Shown piece after piece: positions 63,301-64,000 of a stretch of DNA of 64,000 nt. Below the pieces are notes generated by a model. It searched no databases. It was not told the origin of the DNA and worked only from the letters and a program-made list of their open reading frames with translations. The translations under genes and the position numbers were made by a program. The first letter of the stretch is position 1. Each line of letters starts with the position of its first letter. The stretch comes from JALZBL01 sp040004775 (GTDB lineage: Bacteria; Actinomycetota; Actinomycetes; Mycobacteriales; Jatrophihabitantaceae), in NCBI GenBank assembly GCA_040004775.1, contig JBDUAD010000004.1:1-64000 (forward strand). Direction: 5' to 3'.

Positions 63301-63555
63301 CGAGACCACCGAGGTCGAGGGCGCGACGGTGGTGGCCGCCGAACTGCACGAGCTGCTCGGTCCGTCGTTGTTCGGCGGTCCCCGCACGATCATCGTGCGA
63401 TCGGCCCACGAGGTGCCGGTGGCGGCCGCTCCCACGCTGGTCTCCTACATCGAGGACCCGGGCCAGGGTTCGACCTTGGTCATCCAGCACACCGGTGGCG
63501 CACGTGGCAAGGCGGTGTTGTCCGCCGCCCGCTCGGCGGCCGTGGCCTCGATTGA
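60301..63555 (+). CDS. comEC: ComEC/Rec2 family competence channel, with read-through over holA
   Basis: This is the inner-membrane DNA channel with a C-terminal MBL-like domain. Recognisable ComEC runs from about residue 45 to 865: helices, the Competence block LDPLLAQQFRTAGLSHLVAVSGTNVAIV, and the metal motif H673-FDLDH678 with KVAHHGSAH. The usual end, VRTDVQGDIAVV, is near codon 855, but no stop follows. The frame stays open for about 220 more codons of Arg-rich, non-homologous sequence and covers the first 392 bases of holA. The start GTG is right after the comEA TGA. Either the stop was lost or a base is wrong near 62,900. Confidence 0.85.
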   Translation: MGTRSGPFPNRPAGRRALSGSGDPADAGAAGVPSSNAHPTEEEAVEPPMPRELDARLAVAACAGWAASLVARAYSWPAVLAMAIASLGVAGGSLMIDYKASCRSPAAGLRARSVSATQAGAVPAGAVPASRRRRPTDQAAVARIRMVPAVALLGVSGLLLPLAARLYLVRDGPLASMAALRSAAVVDATVTADPRPVGPAIAPAVGSAVGSADGPPARVAVNVRLTGIRTSGGGLNLRVPAVVMASGAGWAGILPGQHVRFDGRLSPARDNDLLGATITTSAPPTLVGRPPWWQRSAETVRTGLRRASSGLPARERGLLPGLVDGDTSRLDPLLAQQFRTAGLSHLVAVSGTNVAIVVGAILLLARRLRAPPWFSAGLGAVVLAGFLVVARPSPSVLRAVVMAAVLLVALATGRARAALPALALAVIVLLAWQPTWAADAGFAMSVLATAALLMLAPGWADALRRRRLPPGLAEGLAVASAAGVATAPVIVLLSGQVSLVSVPANLVAELAVAPATVLGVLAAACGPWCPPLAAGLAQLAGVPCRWLTTVAAAAAGLPGATLPWPADIAGAVLLVGVSVVLAAALSVRRLRVPLAAALLTVVVVQVPVRMWADGWPAGGAILVACDVGQGDGLVIPVAAHAAIVVDDGRNPVPIDRCLRSLGISAVPLLVLSHFDLDHVGGTPGVVAGRQVGHVLTSPLQEPALGHGIVHGALDPRGVPTFTPPTGAVLDVGPARVEVLASRSAQAGGQPDSNDSSLVVRVEVRGRSMLFLGDAAEEEQQYLLAEHARLGVDVLKVAHHGSAHFEPALYAATHASLAVVSVGAHNPYGHPTARALNELARLSMPVVRTDVQGDIAVVPTATGLRTVSHPSHQTVRARGAGASSRLDVQTGTAMPAHWTRSVRTDRALKIIRTTRRALPTLEHRTDIGAAARAPPLKPLNSHVYPGRRGAVPPWRRVRWSWNIARRSAARRGRAGHRRRGVPGRAGRRAGAGHPPGRGSQHRDHRGRGRDGGGRRTARAARSVVVRRSPHDHRAIGPRGAGGGRSHAGLLHRGPGPGFDLGHPAHRWRTWQGGVVRRPLGGRGLD
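63152..63163 (+). promoter_or_regulatory. Candidate -10 box for leaderless holA
   Basis: CACCAT at 63152-63157, six bases before the GTG at 63164; the same hexamer and spacing as at clpS. It lies inside the long comEC frame. Confidence 0.35.
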
Positions 63556-64000
63556 TTGTGGGCGCATCACCAAAGCCAGTGAGCGCGAGGCCTTCGTGCG
63601 CGCCGAGGCCAAGCGACTGCGTGCCCGCATCGCACCCGACGCGGTGGGCCGCCTGATCGATGCCGTCGGTACCGATCTGCGCGAGCTGGCTGCGGTCACC
63701 GCTCAGCTGGCCAGCGACTGTGCCGGTGTCATCGATGTGCCGGCCGTGATGGCGTACCACCGTGGGCGGGCGCAGGTCAGCGGGTTCACAGTGGCTGACG
63801 CCACGGTGGCCGGCGATCTAGCGGGAGCAGTGGAGAGCTTGCGGTGGGCACTGTCCGTGGGAGTGCCGGCCGTGCTGATCGCCGACGCGTTGGCTGACGG
63901 GGTCCGGACCGTGGCTCGTGTCGGCGCGGCCGGGCGGGGTAGCGCCTACTCGGTGGCGTCGAACCTCGGCTTGCCGCCGTGGAAGGTCGAACGCGCGCAG
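63164..64000 (+). CDS. holA: DNA polymerase III delta subunit (3' end cut off)
   Basis: The clamp-loader delta subunit opens the beta clamp. There are 279 codons in the window, open to the edge. Family features are VVLVIGDEEFLVERAVEQVL at the start, GPSLFGGPRTIIVRSAHEVP, the DLRELAAVTAQLAS block with the GR-x-V motif region near YHRGRAQVSGFTVADA, and the domain III start. The GTG at 63164 is chosen by homology and by CACCAT six bases upstream. It lies in a different frame inside the over-long comEC ORF. Confidence 0.9.
   Translation, partial: MSAGPGTSLGEAPPDGVVLVIGDEEFLVERAVEQVLVTRRAADPSTETTEVEGATVVAAELHELLGPSLFGGPRTIIVRSAHEVPVAAAPTLVSYIEDPGQGSTLVIQHTGGARGKAVLSAARSAAVASIDCGRITKASEREAFVRAEAKRLRARIAPDAVGRLIDAVGTDLRELAAVTAQLASDCAGVIDVPAVMAYHRGRAQVSGFTVADATVAGDLAGAVESLRWALSVGVPAVLIADALADGVRTVARVGAAGRGSAYSVASNLGLPPWKVERAQ

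Overview
The window is high-GC DNA (about 70% by eye) with GTG starts nearly as common as ATG, many 4-base ATGA/GTGA gene overlaps, and actinobacterial marker genes: mycothiol-dependent formaldehyde dehydrogenase, the Mec/CysO/CysM cysteine pathway, ClpS paired with DUF2017, DUF4233 after folC, and an MptB-type mannosyltransferase. It fits a chromosome segment of an actinomycete outside Streptomyces and Mycobacterium, perhaps Frankiales-like. No tRNA, rRNA, CRISPR, prophage or intact insertion sequence was seen. About 20 genes carry a TANNNT-like -10 box 6-8 bases before the start codon and no ribosome binding site, which points to widespread leaderless transcription.

Layout. 1-1793 (minus): a cut-off TetM/OtrA-type ribosomal protection protein, with a leader ORF overlapping its start. 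1988-7274: ctaD, then a four-gene glutamate-type ABC importer. 7301-17430: a block in the order familiar from mycobacteria: pncB, clpS, DUF2017, mec, cysO, cysM, (molybdopterin oxidoreductase), rhomboid protease, murI, metallo-beta-lactamase, rph, rdgB. 17427-24877: DUF5990, HAD hydrolase, folC, DUF4233, a frameshifted ECF sigma gene with intact anti-sigma-like partner, ndk, DUF1697 and two hypotheticals. 25097-31011: the elongation operon mreB-mreC-mreD-mrdA-rodA. 31094-32840: mycothiol formaldehyde detoxification. 33300-39978: the radical SAM TIGR03960 gene and its usual partner DUF2344, here separated by about 3.9 kb carrying a dead nuclease gene, a secreted sialidase-like gene, a DUF2231 membrane protein and a PPOX flavoprotein. 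40276-55186: rne, rplU, rpmA, obgE, proB, (two small genes), proA, DUF1707, nadD, rsfS, histidine phosphatase, leuS. 55193-64000: degV, two minus-strand membrane genes, comEA, comEC, holA (cut off).

The genes are mostly housekeeping: translation and ribosome assembly (rplU, rpmA, obgE, rsfS, leuS), RNA processing (rph, rne), proline, NAD, folate and cysteine synthesis, and cell-wall elongation. The most interesting material is small and regulatory. It includes a leucine leader peptide plus terminator before leuS, a 17-bp tandem-repeat staircase of mini-ORFs running into rsfS, a cysteine-containing small ORF before cysO-cysM, a CysO homologue with two residues beyond its Gly-Gly tail, and a leader ORF overlapping the start of the tetracycline-resistance gene. 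Several genes are broken (sigma factor, nuclease, VOC protein, amino acid permease). Consensus errors must be excluded before these are called true decay.
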